From Rhodococcus rhodnii (lineage in GTDB: Bacteria > Actinomycetota > Actinomycetes > Mycobacteriales > Pseudonocardiaceae), in contig JOAA01000030.1 of assembly GCA_000720375.1 (NCBI GenBank), positions 40,579 through 104,578 on the forward strand: a stretch of DNA of 64,000 nt, written 5' to 3'. The notes under the pieces are model-generated. The model was not told the origin of the DNA. It saw nothing but the letters and a program-made list of their open reading frames with translations, and ran no database searches. Shown in pieces: positions 61,272 through 64,000 of the stretch (the first letter of the stretch is position 1; each line of letters begins with the position of its first letter). The position numbers were made by a program, and so were the translations under genes.

Positions 61272-64000
<2,729 letters not shown>

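Overview
The window is high-GC actinomycete DNA with many GTG starts, 4-8 bp overlaps between co-transcribed genes, Tat/lipobox exports, an IdeR-type iron box and Zur-type zinc boxes. The style suggests Pseudonocardiales (Amycolatopsis-like), but there is no rRNA or housekeeping marker to prove it. No intact tRNA or rRNA gene and no CRISPR array was seen.

Layout. (1) 1-6789, minus strand: the first 2263 codons of a modular megasynthase (AMP-ligase, KR, ACP, KS, AT, ACP, continuing off the left edge). (2) 6.9-13.7 kb: a decayed zone. It holds a frameshifted ALF-type coiled-coil gene, the 3' part of a tRNA-Pro gene with its terminator (a likely integration scar), a dead insertion sequence, and remnants of a second transposase, a DUF559-like nuclease, a methyltransferase, a SARP regulator and a GntR regulator. 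One small MmpS-like lipoprotein gene survives. (3) 13.8-32.3 kb, plus strand: ten tightly coupled genes encoding a secreted/membrane vWA protein, a tubulin-like protein, a four-TM membrane protein, a membrane pseudokinase, a zinc-ribbon GTPase, a GAP1-like partner, a large lipoprotein, a TPR-CHAT protease, a TIR protein with a ubiquitin-like tail, and a membrane sensor-like protein. This is the most striking content: a multi-component, probably NTP-dependent signalling or conflict system. (4) 32.4-33.4 kb: a 999-bp insertion sequence with perfect 12-bp ends, transposase dead.

(5) 34-41.3 kb: a MarR-type regulator with an FAD monooxygenase, a DoxX protein, a potassium-transporter remnant, a cation/proton antiporter with CBS protein and SLC13-type permease, and a secreted choice-of-anchor protein. 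(6) 41.9-47.3 kb: a zinc-starvation island. The cysteine-free paralogues of ribosomal proteins L28, L33, S14 and S18 diverge from a CobW-like protein, L31 and L32 across a Zur-type box. A ferredoxin-like protein, a methyltransferase, a His-rich metal-binding protein and an ArsR repressor fused to the same His-rich repeats sit alongside. (7) 47.3-48.9 kb: dead peptide/nickel ABC ATPases and a dead methyltransferase. (8) 48.9-60.1 kb: a tandem TetR regulator and two half-ABC exporters (IrtAB type) diverge from a peptide/metallophore ABC importer plus an MFS exporter. Their shared intergenic region carries an IdeR-like box on one side and a Zur-like box on the other. (9) 60.2-63.1 kb: a DUF6326-like membrane protein and a NarL-type two-component pair. 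(10) 63.1-64 kb: a second, truncated copy of the 32.4-kb insertion sequence, interrupted by a second copy of the 8.8-kb one.

Taken together, the right half is devoted to metal homeostasis: zinc-sparing ribosomes, metal buffering, and import/export of chelated metal. The left half holds a natural-product megasynthase and a complex surface-to-cytoplasm signalling operon, separated by mobile-element debris.
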